This document shows, one piece after another, positions 14,001 to 25,433 of a DNA stretch of 64,000 bases. This DNA comes from Coffea arabica. Lineage: Eukaryota > Streptophyta > Magnoliopsida > Gentianales > Rubiaceae. The stretch is from positions 1,364,001-1,428,000 of the forward strand of contig NC_092329.1 of assembly GCF_036785885.1 (NCBI RefSeq). The letters run 5' to 3'. Numbering within the stretch: position 1 is the stretch's first letter; every line of letters begins with the position of its first letter. The translations under genes were made by a program, and so were the position numbers. Under the pieces are notes generated by a model. It was not told the DNA's origin. It searched no databases and saw only the letters and a program-made list of their open reading frames with translations.

Positions 14001-16014
14001 TATCTTAAGATTATAGAGAATCCTTAGGAGCTATGGGAAAGTTGCATGCAGAATCCTTAGGTGTCATGCAGAATTGGCATGCATAATTTCTTTTATATTT
14101 TTAATGAAATGATTTGACACAATATTGATTTTTTCAATGTTGAATATTCAGATTGGTGGAGTGAAAAGCGTAACATTAGGTGATGAAGAAGCCCGAGTAA
14201 GAAATAGCAAAAAAATCATCTTTGAGAGAGTGGCTTCTCCCACATTTCCTTTTTTGGTTGAGGTTAGGGAGCGGGACTATTGGGCCATACATCGGGTTAG
14301 TTGTTTATTTTTTGGTAATCATTGAAATCCTGAATTAAGATCTATTTCACACCTTGTGTCTTCCATGTTGATAAATTTTATTTTCGTTATTTTTTTTTTA
14401 CTATATTTTTCTCGCCTATTTCTTTGACCTATATTTTTCTCTCCTATTTCTTTGGTGGGGTATGGCAAAGGGTTGTTTGCATCTGTGCTTTAGGATTGTT
14501 AGTGACAAGAAAAGTCTAGTTTATTTCTCATGCAATTGTATCCTTCATGATGGAATGCTCTATAGTACGGTCTTTAATTGGAAAGTCCACCTAGGGAATG
14601 CCTACTAAAGACAGAGCTAAGAAGTTTATAATGACACTAACAACGGCCTTCCCTTGAATTTTGCACAAATTCAAGCTGTTTTTGTTACTTAAATATTCTT
14701 TTTTTCTATTTTCAATGTTCACTTGTGCAACCTCTGGTGCTATGTAATTTTGCTCTGCATTGTGTGGAAGGAGGTCTTAGTATTCTTTTTTTTTTTTTTT
14801 TTGTGGGGGCATTGTTTGTAAGGCGGCCATTGGTTCAATACATGCAAGTAATATTTTTCTCTGGTACGGATAAATCTAGTCATTCATATATTGTGGGAAA
14901 AAGGATTCTTGTGCACTGAGTTTGTGTTAGCGTAAAACTTTGCTGTTTCTGTTTCTTTCATGATCTCTATTAAAACTTCTTATCTTCCATACATAGAACA
15001 AAATAACCAGCTGGGTTTGCTCTATAACATTTACTTAAGACCCCAATTTAGGCATTGTTGGCTTCTTGTTTGGCCGTGTATGCGATGAATTAGAGGATAG
15101 GTGCCTGATCATCTAAGGTTTGACTGCCTGTAGTCCAGCAGTGCAGTTAAGTTATTTAAGATCAAGCTGGAGGTCCAGCAGTACTATGGTTATGGTGGAT
15201 GTCTTCAAATGTCAAACCTAGAGGATTCTTGTCTAGATTGAAACAACTTTATCACTTTGTTTTTCTCTTTGCAAGATATTTTAGGTGGAATAATTTTTTT
15301 CTTTTTCCAATTTCATTATTTAGACAGGAAGGAGTGTGGATGCTTTGCTTCGTGGGAGGAAATCGTTTGTTGAGGTAAGCAATGTATTTTATCCGTGTTC
15401 CATGATATTTCTGGGTTATGCTTTAAAAGGGTAGTTAAATCTGCTGTAACATGGGCATATATATGGTACAGAATAAAGGCTGTAAATATAGCAATTAATT
15501 GAGTGAAGAAAAAACTATGGATGTATATTTGAAAACCTAATATCTCTTGGCAAGAGTTCTTTCTCATTGCTGATTAGGATATGGTCAACATGTGCTTTTA
15601 AACTCCTCTAAAATGTGAAAGTAGCCAGGTTCTTTAATAGGTTTCTACCCCATACACATTATAGATATTTGGTGAAGTATCTTGCATCCTTGATTGATGG
15701 TCGATTTAGTTGTTAAAGGAAGGTCCGGATGAAGTGGAAAAGTTCCAACTTTCTAAAACTATAACGGGATTAAGAAGTTAACTCAAATTGTGGTAATAGC
15801 TTCAACATGCTTAACTTGAAATGATGAGAACTCGAATGATTCTGCAAAATGGAAAAACACAAATTCCTGGTAGAACTCCTAAAACGCGGTTACCTTTAGA
15901 AATGTATAATGTACAGAACGGCTCTATTCTATTTAACATGCATTGCTTTTACAGATTAGGAAAAGAGATAAAGACATGAAAATCATGATTGAAAGATGGA
16001 AGATGGAAGCCTGA
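8032..16014 (+). CDS. Ycf45/SPD1-like plastid P-loop ATPase, 9 exons
   Basis: Encodes a RecA/AAA-like nucleotide-binding protein related to cyanobacterial and algal Ycf45 and to Arabidopsis SEEDLING PLASTID DEVELOPMENT 1; the exact role is unknown and a plastid location is inferred. Exons are 8032-8367, 8793-8855, 9205-9282, 10433-10653, 12585-12657, 12784-13068, 14152-14295, 15324-15374 and 15955-16014. All are GT-AG and phase-consistent, giving 436 residues. The Walker A motif GRPGVGKT spans residues 232-239 and is split by intron 4. The Walker B motif [10 protein letters not shown] has its acidic pair at about 310-311. [10 protein letters not shown] precedes it. The N-terminus is Thr/Ser/His-rich and poorly conserved. 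The protein lacks the longer C-terminal extension of SPD1, so it resembles the shorter plant paralogues. The start is the first ATG in the open frame; a later one is possible. Confidence 0.9.
9487..10403. mobile_element. MULE-type non-autonomous element in intron 3 of the P-loop gene
   Basis: The ends are GGGTAAAGTG and its inverse CACTTTACCC, and the terminal inverted repeats continue imperfectly for about 100 bp (GGTGTCAATTG near 9553 pairs with CCAATTGACAC near 10350). The flanks are TATATATCT (9478-9486) and TATATATTT (10404-10412), a 9-bp duplication with one mismatch, which fits Mutator-like insertion. There is no transposase frame. Length is 917 bp. Confidence 0.75.
10963..11224. mobile_element. 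Stowaway-type MITE (262 bp)
   Basis: It begins CTCCCTCCGTCCC, ends with the imperfect inverse GGGATGAAGGGAG, and is flanked by TA on both sides (10961-10962 and 11225-11226). These are the hallmarks of Tc1/mariner-derived Stowaway elements. It lies in intron 4 of the P-loop gene. Confidence 0.85.
12024..12173. mobile_element. Short MITE with GTTTGGATTGC termini
   Basis: GTTTGGATTGC at the left faces GCAATCCAAAC at the right, with further imperfect pairing of the AAAAATTAC and TAACAATTTTT blocks. Length is about 150 bp, with no coding capacity. A related but weaker copy lies at about 16800-16945. Edges are approximate. Confidence 0.55.
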
Positions 16015-18105
16015 ATTGTCACTTTGGGAACTGGTAATATCAGTTTGATCCTGTCAGCAGCTTGCACAGAGCTTCTTGAATGTGAGATTCTAACATAGTT
16101 CTTGACGAATGGAGGCTTTTACTGGTTTTTTGTTGCATATGAAGGATGATTGATCTTGTAAAGCTTTGCATAAGGTAGGTGGTGAGATTTTTAATGATCC
16201 TAGAATCCCGTCAAGAAGCTTATTGGGTGACTTGGGATCTCTAACCAACTCCGACTTTTATCTTTCAAATCCATTGCATGAGATCTTACCAGAGATCCTG
16301 GAAAATTCAATGAGATCAGTAACTTTCATATCGAGATGGTGATTAAAAGAGGGCCACCTCTTAGGGGGTTCTAATTTCTAAAGGTCAGGATTCCAATTCT
16401 TCGCTGCCAGTAACCACCCTACACTTGAGGGCTACAGCTCAAGCAGGTCCCTCCCCCGCAAAATACTTCGCCAACCCCACGTGGCATTGGTATTACATTT
16501 GACATTGAGGAAGTTCTTGTTCATATAAATGTTTTGAAATGAAAAAACTCACTCTGACAAAGATTGCCTTAGCTAAGAATGCCCGCCCTATTCATTTTCT
16601 CAGTAGATCTAATACCTCGTCTCCATTGTTATTTAGACCTGGGTAGAATAGACAAGGGTTTCCAATTGATACCCTAGCCTTCTACAAATAAATCTGGCAA
16701 ATGTCGATCCACGCTTTAAGCAGCACTCCGAGGGATATGAAACATTGCAAGCGCAAACGATGTCCACTTTCCAATGCGCTTTGGCGAACTATTCACTAAG
16801 GCCTTGTTTAGAAGGTCATTTTTCACCAAAATTTTTATGATTTTCGTGAACATATTTTTTAATTCTTTTTTTTATTTCATATATATCAAATTGTTATAGT
16901 ACAAAAATTTTAGAAAATTGCAATCCATACAGGACATAAATTTGACTTTATAAAATTTACCTTTTGACCAGACAAAAAAAAATGAGAAAATTTTTTGCTA
17001 ACACCAATTTCTGAGTGTAATGCGAATAATGAATGTAAAGTGTATGAGTGGATAATGATAGGCGTTTGTTGGGAAAAAAAAAAAAAAAAAAAGGATAATG
17101 ATAGGCACTGTAATGAATTTAGTGCATATGAAACTATGAATTCAAGACAAAAAAAATACTATGAATTAGCTATGAATTTTTAGCTATAATGCCCTTGTTA
17201 TTTTCATAGCTTATTAGTATCAAAATAAGAAAATTGCACAAAATATTCCTCGCTTTTTGCAAAAAAAAAAAAGAAAAAAATTTACCCTCCTCGTAATTAG
17301 ATTGTTGATCTCATGTCATTCGTGAAAGCAAGTCATGGTCCAAGACCTCCAATTTTTGGCAACTTTTTGACCCACCGCACAGGTTCAATTCTACAGGAGC
17401 AAAAAATGCCAGATTAAGGGGACGAAATAAAAACTTAAAGAAACAAACTACTATTAAAAAAAAAAAAAAAATCATATAAACTTGCACGTCACTGCCTCGG
17501 TTCTCATAGGAAGTATTTCTTTAATTATTCACCTAAACAATTAACATGCAATTAATGATGCAACAACCAAATCTTGATCCGTGATTTACTTCCTAAAAGC
17601 TAGTAGTATTAAACTAGCCCACTGGCCTCTGCTTTGTTATTACAGCTTTCATGAGAAGTCACTCCTAAATACAGAGAATGATTTCCACTCCCAAATTTTA
17701 GCAAAATATGGATTCCAAAATGTTTGAATAGAGAAAAAAATTACATTTAACAAAAATGTCATTGATTTCAATTATACTATTACACCGTAAACAGAATTAA
17801 ATATCTTAGTATTCAAGTTTGTTTGATCATTGTATCGTATTTGAAATTGTGTTCAAGTTTGATTTGTTTATATACCAAGTTGAGTTTGAAAATATTAATT
17901 TTTATCAAGTCAAACTCTAATAGCTTGAATATTTTGGTTGCAAAGTTCCAATGTTTATGAAATCTAACTCTAATAATTTGAATATTTTACATACAAAGTT
18001 CCAATGTTAATCAAGCTAAGTTTTGAGTAAGAAGAGATTGATTGATTGGTACGTCAAATCCCAATTTTATTTCATGTGTAGTTAGAGATTCAACTTTCTA
18101 AAGAA
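16015..18105. other. Spacer downstream of the P-loop gene
   Basis: This contains the P-loop gene 3' untranslated region and AT-rich sequence with several poly(A) runs (for example 17076-17092). A degenerate short MITE-like stretch lies near 16800-16945. No gene is supported. Confidence 0.4.
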
Positions 18106-18820
18106 CATTGTTTTGAAAATCGGATTGGATCGGCGGTTCAATCGATCGAACTGCGAACTGAACAAAACTTTGATCCGGTTCATATCTCGGGTTGACTGGA
18201 GTTAAAAATTAGTAAGAACCGGATTGAACCGTTGAATTGGCGGTTTTTTCGTTTTTGTATATTAAAATGAAAAAATATATAAAAAAAGATTAAGTTTTCT
18301 TTAACACTAAAGATTAATTATTAAATGTCACATCCACTCACTTTCTTCTCATTTTTTGTCTTTTTATCAAGTTTGCATCTCTATTTTCTATTTTCCTGAT
18401 TTTCTCCAAATTCCAAACTTCTATTTTTTTTTTAAAAAAAGTTGTAATATCTAAATCCAAAAAACGTGAATTAAAAATTTAAACTCACAATGTCTAATTC
18501 CCATGGACGTGAATTTTGTATAATTTTAGAATATTGTGGTATTTTTGGATTGGATTTGAAATTATTTTTTGGTAGATACAATTAAGACTGAGATGAAATT
18601 TATTTGTTACAACTTATAATTTAAAATTTATTTGTAAAAATTCAAGTTCTTTAAAAATATTAATTTTTATCATATAAAGTTTTAAATTAGTCCATTGCAT
18701 ATTTTATTTTGTACATGTATTTATATAAATTATATTTTAAAAAATTCATTGAATTAGAGTTAAATCGATCGATCCGAACATCTCGCCGGTTCAATTAACA
18801 TCCTGAGTTTCAAAACATTG
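18106..18820. mobile_element. hAT-type non-autonomous element, copy 1 (715 bp)
   Basis: Ends are CATTGTTTTGAAA and TTTCAAAACATTG. Flanks CTAAAGAA (18098-18105) and CTAAAGAG (18821-18828) form an 8-bp target duplication with one mismatch, as expected for hAT elements. The subterminal region is rich in CGGTTC/GAACCG motifs. The interior is clearly homologous to the element at 23523-24558. No transposase remains. Confidence 0.8.
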
Positions 18821-19063
18821 CTAAAGAGGTAGGTCTTGGCGCATGGCAGCCGGGGAATTGTTGGCCCGGACTACAAGATAAGAAGTGAGCGGATGAGAGC
18901 AAACGGTCCAGAGATTGGCAGACTTAGAGATAGACAAGTTGACAGATCAGAGCAGGAATAGTGGTTAGATAATTGAAGCCTTGGATTATTGTATATAGTG
19001 GTTATTATTAGTACATACTGGGGGACAAAGATAGGCGGGATTGAATTGCAAATTGCAATTAGA

Positions 19064-21335
19064 ATGGCATCGGCATGGTTGAGTACAAACATTGCAGCTA
19101 CCGGTGCAAGTAGCATAATGTATGGGATGTCTGGAATGGTAGTAAGAGTAGCCCCCGTTGATAAGACTATAAATGTAAAAAACGTAAACAGTCACAATCA
19201 TTATAGCTGCTGCAGCACCGCCACCAGTAGTACTAGTACTGCTAGTATTTATCCTCCAACGAAGCTCTCGTCGTCTTCGTCGAGGGGCAGAAAGAGGTGC
19301 TACGCTAACGGGAGGAGAGCTGAAGCGGTAATCAGAGCTGAAGCAGAGACCCCAATCCCAATGGCAACCAGCGTCATCGAGAAATCCGGAATCAAGATCA
19401 TTAAAAGCCCTCCTGAATCTAGGCTCTCTGACCTCGGCGTCAGAACTTGGCCCAAGTAAGCGTACCCCACTTACCATATACGCATCCCCTTTTTTGGAGT
19501 CTTTTCTACTCCCTAGTAATTTTTAATTTTTCTTCCCCCACCTTCTCTTAGCAGGAAATGAATCCCTTTGTTTTTTTAATTTCAATAATTGAATGGTCTT
19601 CCGTCTCGTCTGGCTTTCGTGTATAAAATGACGACATGGACAAATTTTCAGATCTTCTCGTTATCGCTCGTCATTACTACTGTAGTATTCTTAAGCAATT
19701 CTGGGCCTTTTTATTTCAACATGAAATGAATTGCTATATCAGCTTTCTGACTATTACTCACTAGTTACTAATATTTGGGAATTTCTCTGCCTTTCCCTTG
19801 CCAGCTTCTGGCTTGGTGTGAGAGGAGAGGGAAGGATTTATAAACCATGTTTATGCCTTTTTTTTTTCTTTTAAAGATTTGATTACTCTTCTTCTGCCAG
19901 GATTCAATTTTTCCTTGAATTTTCCTTTTCTTGAGTGAAACTCACTTGTCGCATTTTCCAATTTTCTCAGCATTGTTACACAATTTTCTAGTATGAGCTT
20001 CTTTAAACTTCTATGGGTCATATTTTACGCGTTTCTCTCCGGTGTTTTTGTTAACCCAACGAGAAGGTAGCTTTTATTTCTTTATATTTTCACTATGAAA
20101 TCCTTTAAGAGTTGGGATTGACACCCTTGTTTTTCTGAAGAACAATTACTGTATTGTTTGGGATAATATTACCGTATTCAGTCTCCCTTTAAATTTCCTG
20201 ACTTTTTTTCTATCTGCCATGACTGTTTGCAGAGAACTATAGTCATTGCATGTCCCTTCTCTCCTTTGTTTTTTCTGTACTTAACAGTGTGGGGAGGGAC
20301 TCTTTATTGGTAGGGCGGGATTTACTGAGCAAAGCGAGTATTAAAGATTGCCCAAGGTTTGTTTTTTTTACTTCTGGGCTCACAAAGCAACGAGGGAGCG
20401 TAGGTCTATCAGGAAACACCTTGGAACTATTAATTATCAAGTGCACGAAACTTCTCATTGAGTTCCCTTATGGCACTATGGGAGTAGGACACCTGGTATG
20501 GGTGATGGCTTGAAGTTGAACTATGTAATTTGTAGACTTTTGCCATACTTTGAAGATGAATGACTAGAACGCTAATTGTTGAATGCAAATTACAACGGAT
20601 TAAATGTGATTGGGTGCATTTCATCATTTAAGGAAAATGTAACTACATTTGTTGTGCTTTACTGAAACCTCATTCAGGTGATACTTCATTCGAAAGGGAA
20701 ATAAAGAAAAGAGAAAAACGAATTTTTAACCCATATAGTCTTTGTTGTGTAAACCATGTTTGCATATACTGTTCTCTTGAGTCCAGGAAATTTTGAATAC
20801 CTATTCTTGGCAGTTGTTTGAAATTTTCCTTGGTTCAGCTTTAATTAACTGTGCCTAATCCTAATCGTTCTGCTTGGTTCAATCGGTCTCACCGAACTAT
20901 TTTGGTTGACACCCCACTTCTGCTTGTTCGAAATCAATCGGCCCTAATAGTTCGGAAGAAAAAGGCTGAGTTTTCTAGTAAAGAGTTGAACAAGGGAGGA
21001 ATAGTTCAGTGAGATCGATGGAACTACATCCAATAATAATCCTTTCTTTTGCCATTCTTTCCTCCCTGTAGCACTTACCGTTGATCACCAATGTCCGAGC
21101 CTTGCCTGATCAATATAGAAAAGATTTCCCCAGTAGGGGGGGAAGAGAGAGGCCTGTTCACTTAAGACAGGCGGTAGGATTTTCATTCAAGAGCTCCGTC
21201 TTTGGCTTTATTAATGCGTGACCTTCGAAATCCATGACCAATATCTGATTACGTAACCCAAACCCTATGAGTCAATACATATAATTGCTGAGAATTTCCC
21301 GTGGAATAGCTCAATTACCTAAATACCTGTAACTG

Positions 21336-21377
<42 letters not shown>

Positions 21378-22132
21378 CAGACACACTCTTAGAGCTACTT
21401 TCCTACCATGATGACCATATCCCATATCCCACTCTCTTCGATGATACACGCTCTTGATTCTTCAGTTTTTACAATGTAACAAGGGGCTGTGTGCTTGAAT
21501 AAGAGAATGGTATGTTCCTGATAAGTTCTGATTGATAGTTTCAGAGTGGGTGATACATTGTATGAATTAAGTTGAAATTGTGCAATACACACACCCGCCA
21601 ATTCACTCCCACTGGTTCTTTTCTTAGCATCCTTGTGCTGTTCCATCCATATAACTGAATTATCAAGCTTAAGAATAAGCTAAATTAAGTTGCAATAACA
21701 TTTGTGGTACTGATATGTTTTCTTAGGTGGGAAGTCTTGCTTCCTTTGTAGCCACGCAAAAATTTTAGTCTCCAAGTATTCATGAAACCAAGTGATTTTG
21801 AATTTCAATTCAACCATTTATCTTAGTCTTTTTGCTTTTGCTTGTTGAGCAATAGCACATGTTTCCTGTGTACGATATGGCTACAGACACAATGGTCTAC
21901 CTTGTTAATAGCTCTATTGTTCCGTAGGTGGGGGTGTCCTCCTAGCAAATTCCCATGGACATACTCATCCAAGGAAACGTGCTACCTACTGAAGGGAAAG
22001 GTTAAAGTCTATCCTGACGGATCTGAGGAAGTTGTGGAAATTGGTGCTGGTGACTTGGTTGAATTCCCAAAGGGTATGAGCTGCACTTGGGATGTCTCAG
22101 AGGCTGTGGACAAGCATTACAACTTCGATTAA
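19064..22132 (+). CDS. Cupin A: plastid-type DUF861 (cupin_3) protein, 2 exons
   Basis: Encodes a small RmlC-like cupin of the DUF861 family, related to Arabidopsis PTAC18-type proteins; the enzymatic role is not established. Exons are 19064-19455 and 21928-22132, with a GT-AG intron of 2.5 kb and phase 2, giving 198 residues. Residues 1 to about 95 are Ser/Thr/Arg-rich with few acids, looking like a plastid transit peptide. The cupin follows: GIKIIKSPPESRLSDLGV and WPKWGCPPSKFPWTY, then KETCYLLKGKVKVYPDG, GAGDLVEFPKGMSCTW and DKHYNFD at the end. The usual cupin histidine pair is absent and the family Glu of KET is kept. I chose ATG 19064 over the in-frame one at 18989 because it opens directly into the transit-like segment. 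Cupin B at 31426-36455 is its tandem paralogue. Confidence 0.9.
21339..21374. repeat. (TA)n microsatellite
   Basis: About 18 uninterrupted TA units, in the intron of cupin A. Confidence 0.95.
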
Positions 22133-23260
22133 CTGCAGTCTCGGTGCATGGCTCTGCAAGTTTTACCAGCCTATGATTACTAGCAAAATGGATATTGAAC
22201 AGTGATTATTACTTGTCTACGTTGTCAAGCGTGCTTCTGCAGTTGTGATGCTTCTAAAATGTTGAAATTACATGAAATCTCTAATCCCAGAAGAGCAAAA
22301 ATTGCAACTGGATACCGTGTAACTAGTTTGTCGAATGTAGTGTTTGGACGCTGGTTTTGTATCAAGGAAGGCAGACTGCGGATAAAAGAAGATATCTAGA
22401 ATTTTTATAGTTACCGATATGATGCCTTGAGAATGTTAGAATGCTGTCCGAACTGAGGACATGTATCTGGACTTCCAAATTGAGGATAGATTCTACTTAC
22501 TGTGCATCATAGGTGAGAATGTGGTGTGTTTGGATGGGAAATAATATTGTTTAAAATAATTATTATAGCACTTTTCGTGATAATAATGTATGTATGATAA
22601 AAAAATAATTGACAAAATAAAAAGATGTATTGAAAATTATATTTGTGATGCAACAAATAATTTCTATTGAAAGATTTTTTTTTTTTTCTTGTAAGCTCAG
22701 AATTTTATCGAATCAAAATATAGATATTTTGTCCATACAAGCGATTAACTTGAAGTACAACTCATGCTTTGCAACCATGTAAGATATACACGAATAATGT
22801 AGTACACCAAGCTAAATGAAAATAGATTAGTCAAAATGCCAAGCAATGCTCGGTTTCTAATTTTCCCTGCACTTTCGAACACCATGTTTCCTAGCCAGTG
22901 CTGCGTGAACATCAAACTTAATCTGCTACAATATTTGCTCTGGCATTCAAGTTTGATGCTTAAAGATTCTCATATTCGGTGCCTGCCAAACAAAATAGAT
23001 TGTTGCTACAAAGGCCAATCTCTACACATAGTTTACAAAATTATCCTGAACCATATGCGCACACAGCCAAGACAGTTTCACACTCCGGGGACGAGCTCCT
23101 CTATACATACTACGCAGATGCACGACTTCCTTCCATATAGGAAAGGCAAAAGGGCAACTTAAAATAATTGGTCAACAGTTTCAACATCATTCCCGCATAA
23201 CACGCGTACATCATCATTCACGACTCCACAAGCTTCCTACATTGATTTAGCGTCGAGTCT
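22133..23260. other. Spacer downstream of cupin A
   Basis: This holds the 3' untranslated region of cupin A. A MITE-like AT-rich block with a TGTTTGGATGGGAAATAAT left end lies near 22525-22690. No gene is supported; the open frame at 22836-23162 has no recognisable domain. Confidence 0.4.
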
Positions 23261-23261
23261 T

Positions 23262-23472
23262 TTTTTTTTTGTCGATACAGGGGTGTTCGGGTCAATCCTT
23301 ACGGGTCCCGACTAATCCCCTGTGACCCGGACTCGGCGCCCCAACTCGGCTCGAACACGTTAAGTGCGCGGAAAAATCCAGCGGAGCGGAGACTCGAACT
23401 TGTGATCTCAAGATTCACTGGTGAGAGGCGCTTCCGCTGGACCATTCATGCGGTGGCGTGTTGAATCTTCCT
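23262..23472 (-). mobile_element. tRNA-derived SINE, minus strand
   Basis: Read on the minus strand, an A box (TGGTCCAGCGGAAGCG, 23430-23445) and a B box (GTTCGAGTCTCC, 23388-23399) are followed by a GC-rich body. The body ends ATCGACAAAAAA, seen as the poly(T) run at 23260-23270 on the plus strand. Box order and spacing match a tRNA-like head. It shares the box A and tail style (GTCGACAAAA) with the SINE at 25079-25268. Edges are approximate. Confidence 0.8.
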
Positions 23473-23522
23473 CTACACACTAACCATGTGATAAAAACAG
23501 TCTCGATATATGTCCCTTAAAC

Positions 23523-24558
23523 CAATGTTTTGAAAATCGGACGGGACCGGCTGGTTGAATCGTGAACCAGCCATGAAACCGGTGTGATTCTATACTATAG
23601 TTGTATATTGTCAAATAACCGGTCAAGACAGGTTAAATCCATCAAACTAGTAAATCCAGTTGAGCCGGTGATTTTCGATTTTTTAATTTTCCCCTCAATA
23701 TTTTTTTTAAAATTTTGCAAAATGCAACTAGCAAGTTTCAAACTCAAGACCTTTGTTATAGAGACCAACATAGTAACCACTACACCATCACATCCAATTA
23801 ATCTCTTTTTATACCATATTTATATGAAACAAATATCCATCTTTCTTTTCTCCGTTTTTCCTAAAAAATCTCATCATCTCATGATTTTTTTTCGAATCTT
23901 CAACTCTCTCTCTTCTCTTTTCTTTTATCATCCCTTTTAATCAAATCTCTTTAGTTTTAATTTATTGATTTTTTTCATCTTTTAATTTTTTTGTTTATTA
24001 AATTGAAAAAATTTTAAAAAATAATTATTTTTTAACCCTAAAGACTAATTATTAAATGCTACAACCACACACTTGCATCTCATTTTTTGTTTCTTATCAA
24101 GTTTTCATCTCTATTTTCGATTTTCTTAACTTCCTCCAAACTCTAAATTTCTTTTTTTTTTTAAATTTCAATATCTAAATCCCAAAAACGTGAATTAAAA
24201 TTTAAACTCGCAATATCTAATTCTCATATATGTGAATTTTGTATAATTTCAAAATATTGTGATATTTTTGGATTGGATTTAAGATTTGTTTTTTGTAGAT
24301 ATAATTGAGATTGAGATAAAATGTATTTGTTTTAACTTATAGCTTAAAAATTTTATTTTGAAAAATCCAAGTTCTTTGAAAATATTAAACTTTTCATCAT
24401 ATAAAGTTTTAAATTAGTCCATTGCATTGTGCATATATATATTTATATAAATTATTTTTAAAAAAATTCATTGCACCAAGGTTGAACCGATCCAATTGGT
24501 TGAACCTTGACCCCGACACCTCACCAATTCAATTAACAATAAGAGTTTTAAAACATTG
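23523..24558. mobile_element. hAT-type non-autonomous element, copy 2 (1036 bp)
   Basis: Ends are CAATGTTTTGAAAA and TTTTAAAACATTG. A perfect 8-bp duplication CCTTAAAC flanks it (23515-23522 and 24559-24566). From about 24020 to the right end it aligns throughout with 18290-18820. It carries about 320 bp more sequence in the left half than copy 1. No transposase frame is visible. Confidence 0.88.
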
Positions 24559-25078
24559 CCTTAAACCACACAAGTTTGTTCCGACAAGCTGCTTGAAAAA
24601 CATCTTAGAGAGTTTCATTGGCCGATTTGATGCTAAACAAACCACATGAAGATGGTAAACAAGTCAGGAACATCTGTAGACATAAGGTGACTTTTTGGTT
24701 GATCCAGGTATATAGCGTATTAATGTTTTATCTCTCTAAATGAGAGCTTTCTCTCTCTAGTGGAGATTTTCCCTCCGCTTTGGAGGAGTTCCAAAAAATT
24801 TCGAACACTCAAAATTTCAAAACAAGATTTCAGAACCCTTTTGCAAACCCTCAATCAAAGAATACCTGAGCGATCCAAAACACTCAACATCCAAGACCAT
24901 ACAACAGACTTTCATATCCTCTAGTTTCAATGCAAATTTAGTAATGTAAGGCTTTTATTATAGTAGAATGGATGCAAGCATTAACTTTGTCCCCCATTAA
25001 AGAGCATAGCTAAGCCTTGAGCTTGTTGGTTGTGGGGTCAAGAAAGCACTACAACCTTGATTTCCTTTTATATTGATT

Positions 25079-25268
25079 TTTTTTTTTGTCGACAATAGTA
25101 GATGTCCTATAACCTAATCTAACCTAATCTAGGGGTAGGGGGTAAGGGGAGATGGTCAACTAAGACCAACCATAAATTGTGGCAAATTTGAGGGAAGCAG
25201 GAGTAGAACCCCTGACCTCCAGCATCACCAAAGAGGGTGATGACCACTGGACCAAATGGCCAGTGGCT
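25079..25268 (-). mobile_element. tRNA-derived SINE with perfect 15-bp target duplication
   Basis: The minus strand reads TGGTCCAGTGGTCA (A box), then GGGGTTCTACTCC (B box), a body, and GTCGACAAAAAA at the tail. The 15-bp flank CCTTTTATATTGATT occurs identically at 25064-25078 and 25269-25283. This fixes both ends and shows insertion by target-primed reverse transcription. The perfect duplication suggests a fairly recent insertion. Confidence 0.93.
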
Positions 25269-25433
25269 CCTTTTATATTGATTATCTTACCGTTTTTGTG
25301 CAGTTTTATTTTACTCTTTCATACTGTGGCTTTCTGTTCAACTGTAGTTTTTCCATTAACTCACTTTAATTGCTCTATTTCTAATCTACCCAGGAAGTAG
25401 AAAGATCTGGTCTTGGAAGCTTCAATTGATACA

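Noticed and set aside
18989-19063. Upstream in-frame ATG of cupin A at 18989
   Set aside because: It would add 25 mostly hydrophobic residues before a good transit-peptide start; ATG 19064 (MASAW) fits the family better.
18986-19477. 163-residue open frame on the minus strand over cupin A exon 1
   Set aside because: It is the antisense shadow of a Ser/Arg-rich coding exon; no domain, no splice context and no family resemblance.
23388-23445. Candidate tRNA gene on the minus strand
   Set aside because: A and B boxes are present but no cloverleaf with acceptor stem closes; the poly(A) tail and body show that it is a SINE.
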